64,000 bases of DNA, taken from contig NZ_JAGJEA010000018.1 in NCBI RefSeq assembly GCF_018100805.1, positions 1 to 64,000 on the forward strand, read 5' to 3'. The DNA is from Aquimarina sp. MMG016 (lineage in GTDB: Bacteria; Bacteroidota; Bacteroidia; Flavobacteriales; Flavobacteriaceae). Position 1 is the stretch's first letter. Each line of letters starts with the position of its first letter. Under the pieces are notes generated by a model. The model worked only from the letters and a program-made list of their open reading frames with translations. It made no database searches and was not told the DNA's origin. Shown piece by piece: positions 62,259 to 64,000 of the stretch. Both the position numbers and the translations under genes were made by a program.

Positions 62259-63620
62259 ATGAAGAAATATCTTTTTATACTCTTTATTGTATCCTTGGTT
62301 GCTTGTGCTCAGCAACAAAAACAGATTAGTAAAACTGCTACACTTATTATGGATGTTTCCATTATTAATGTGAAAAATGGTTCGCTTTCTGAAAACCAGC
62401 AAATAGTTATTGATTCAGGAAAAATACAAAGTATCTCATCTACCATAGAAAACCAAGAAAGATATACTACCAGAATAGATGGCAGTGGCAAATATGTTAT
62501 TCCTGGTTTGGCAGAAATGCACGCCCATATTCCACAACCATCAACAAGTAAGGCACGTATTGAAGAAGTATTATTTTTATACCTATCCAATGGTATTACT
62601 ACCATTAGAGGGATGCTTGGTCACTCATCACACCTGGAGTTAAGAGAGAAGGCTACAAATAATGAAATTATCAGCCCTAGAATATTCACTTCTAGTCCAT
62701 CTCTAAACGGTAATTCGGTTACAAATAAAGAACAAGCTATTACCAAAGTAACTCAATATCAAAAAGACGGATATGATTTCTTAAAAATACATCCAGGAAT
62801 TAAACTGGACGTATTTGATCAAGTAGTAAAAACTGCAAATGAGGTAGGTATTGGATTTTCAGGACACGTTCCGGTTGATGTAGGTATACGACATGCTCTT
62901 AAAAGTAAATACGAATCTATAGATCATATAGATGGTTTCCTTGAAGGTCTTGTCTCAGAGTCAGAAAATGTAAACCCTAATGATAATGGTTTCTTTGGCT
63001 ATAACTTTACTCCATTAGCAGATACTTCTAAAATAGATGAATTAGTTCAGCTAGCAGATCAAAACAAAGTTTGGATAGTACCTACCCAAAGTTTATTTGA
63101 AAGATGGTTTGCTCCCGTTTCATCAGAAGAACTACTAAAAGCTCCGGAAATGAAGTACATGCCTGGTTCTACATTACAAAACTGGAAACAAAGAAAAGAT
63201 CAATATCCGGTTGAAGAAGCGCAATGGAATCAATTTAATACTATTAGAAGGCAATTGTTAAAAAAATTGCAGGATAATGGAGGTAGAATTTTACTTGGGT
63301 CTGATGCCCCACAACTATTCAACGTTCCTGGGTTTTCCATACATCACGAAATTGATGGAATGATCAAAGCAGGATTAACTCCGCTTCAGGTTATCCAATC
63401 AGGAACTATAAATCCAGCAATCTTTTTGGATAAAGAAAATACCTTTGGGCAAATCAAAGAAGGCCTTGACGCAGATATTGTAATCCTGGATACCAATCCT
63501 CTGGAAGACATCAAGGCTTTACAACAAGTTTCCGGAGTAATGGTTAGAGGAAAATGGCTTCCTAAAGAAATGATAGATAAAAAATTAAGTGAAGTAGCTA
63601 AAAACGCTACTAACAAATAA
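62259..63620 (+). CDS. Amidohydrolase lipoprotein, 453 aa
   Basis: Lipoprotein signal with Cys16 in SLVACAQ. The metal site is HAHIPQ (His88, His90), followed by FLKIHPG, SGHVPVD, IDHIDG and LGSDAPQ, as in its paralogue upstream. The frame stays open to 62127 inside the previous gene, but the ATG at 62259 gives a proper lipoprotein signal 13 bases after the previous stop. The C-terminal NPLEDIKALQQVSGVMVRGKW region matches the family. Confidence 0.9.
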   Translation: MKKYLFILFIVSLVACAQQQKQISKTATLIMDVSIINVKNGSLSENQQIVIDSGKIQSISSTIENQERYTTRIDGSGKYVIPGLAEMHAHIPQPSTSKARIEEVLFLYLSNGITTIRGMLGHSSHLELREKATNNEIISPRIFTSSPSLNGNSVTNKEQAITKVTQYQKDGYDFLKIHPGIKLDVFDQVVKTANEVGIGFSGHVPVDVGIRHALKSKYESIDHIDGFLEGLVSESENVNPNDNGFFGYNFTPLADTSKIDELVQLADQNKVWIVPTQSLFERWFAPVSSEELLKAPEMKYMPGSTLQNWKQRKDQYPVEEAQWNQFNTIRRQLLKKLQDNGGRILLGSDAPQLFNVPGFSIHHEIDGMIKAGLTPLQVIQSGTINPAIFLDKENTFGQIKEGLDADIVILDTNPLEDIKALQQVSGVMVRGKWLPKEMIDKKLSEVAKNATNK

Positions 63621-63633
63621 ATATTAAATCAAT

Positions 63634-64000
63634 ATGCACTTAGCTCAAGTTAACATCGCCGAAATGATTGCTCCCATAAATGATCCGATTATGGCTGACT
63701 TTGTAAATAACCTGGATCGTATCAACGCTTTAGCAGAAGAAAGTAATGGTTTTGTTTGGAGACTAAAGGGAGATGAAGGTAATGCCACCGCAATCAGAGT
63801 ATTTGAATATGATTTTTTGATTATCAATATGTCTGTTTGGGAAAATATTGATACTTTATTTGATTTTACTTATAAAACGGCACATGTTGAAATATTAAAA
63901 CGTAAAAAGGAGTGGTTCCATAATATGAAAAAAATGCATATGGCATTTTGGTACGTAGAAAAAGACCATCATCCTACTCCGGAAGAAGCTAAAGAAAGAT
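63634..64000 (+). CDS. DUF3291-family protein, 5' part only (cut by window edge)
   Basis: The first 122 codons are present and run off the window. The start MHLAQVNIAEMIAPINDP and the following FVWRLKGDEG, INMSVWENI and MAFWYV segments match the DUF3291 family, a dimeric alpha+beta barrel-like fold of unknown function. It lies 13 bases after the amidohydrolase stop, so it may belong to the same operon. Confidence 0.85.
   Translation, partial: MHLAQVNIAEMIAPINDPIMADFVNNLDRINALAEESNGFVWRLKGDEGNATAIRVFEYDFLIINMSVWENIDTLFDFTYKTAHVEILKRKKEWFHNMKKMHMAFWYVEKDHHPTPEEAKER

Overview
The window is AT-rich DNA from a member of the Bacteroidota, most likely a marine Flavobacteriaceae (Aquimarina-like by gene content; the genus is inference). 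The evidence is a SusC/SusD pair, C-terminal type IX secretion (T9SS) sorting domains on giant enzymes, a hybrid two-component system, LytTR regulators paired with a PF06580 kinase, a Lacal_2735-type small protein, and starts with A-rich leaders instead of Shine-Dalgarno sites. I saw no rRNA, tRNA or CRISPR.

Layout. (1) 1-2130: an orphan gene and an NTF2-like/AraC pair bounded by repeats that resemble a gene-cassette junction. (2) 2460-34816: a chitin utilisation locus. Leftward genes encode an astacin-type metalloprotease lipoprotein, a GH18 chitinase, a GH5-CBM6-GH19 double enzyme and a 1988-residue chitinase with three GH18 domains. Divergent from these is a hybrid two-component regulator (16711-20982), followed by a LytTR response regulator. 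Next come leftward GH20 hexosaminidase, a NagB-deacetylase fusion, SusD and SusC, and then a rightward LytS-type kinase, LytTR regulator and sodium:solute symporter. (3) 34928-38288: M1 peptidase, ureohydrolase and nitrilase in a tight run. (4) 38377-45339: small conserved proteins, a possible frameshifted or decayed gene, a DUF2490 barrel, an ABC-F ATPase, an unknown lipoprotein and a methyltransferase. (5) 45494-51684: an AraC regulator with DUF1772 and NmrA-like genes, an MFS carrier, a serine beta-lactamase-fold lipoprotein and an XRE regulator with membrane segments. (6) 51938-55002: cold-shock protein and two DEAD-box helicases. (7) 55081-56073: a YdeI/OmdA-family protein facing a GG-leader, six-cysteine peptide. 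(8) 56355-64000: three exported amidohydrolases, a proline iminopeptidase-like lipoprotein and a DUF3291 gene cut by the window edge.

How the chitin genes fit together (inference from families): T9SS exports the chitinases to the cell surface, where multiple catalytic and CBM modules cut crystalline chitin. SusD and SusC bind and import oligomers, GH20 trims them to GlcNAc, and the symporter may move sugar across the inner membrane. The NagB fusion (deaminase plus PIG-L-type deacetylase) would feed fructose-6-phosphate. GlcNAc kinase and classical NagA are not in the window. The hybrid sensor and the LytS/LytTR pair are the likely switches.

The most unusual points are the GH5+GH19 chimera, the triple GH18 chitinase, a T8 tract just after the best start codon of the hybrid sensor behind a palindromic repeat, a gene at 39138-40000 whose reading continues in the -1 frame past its stop, and the GG-leader peptide.
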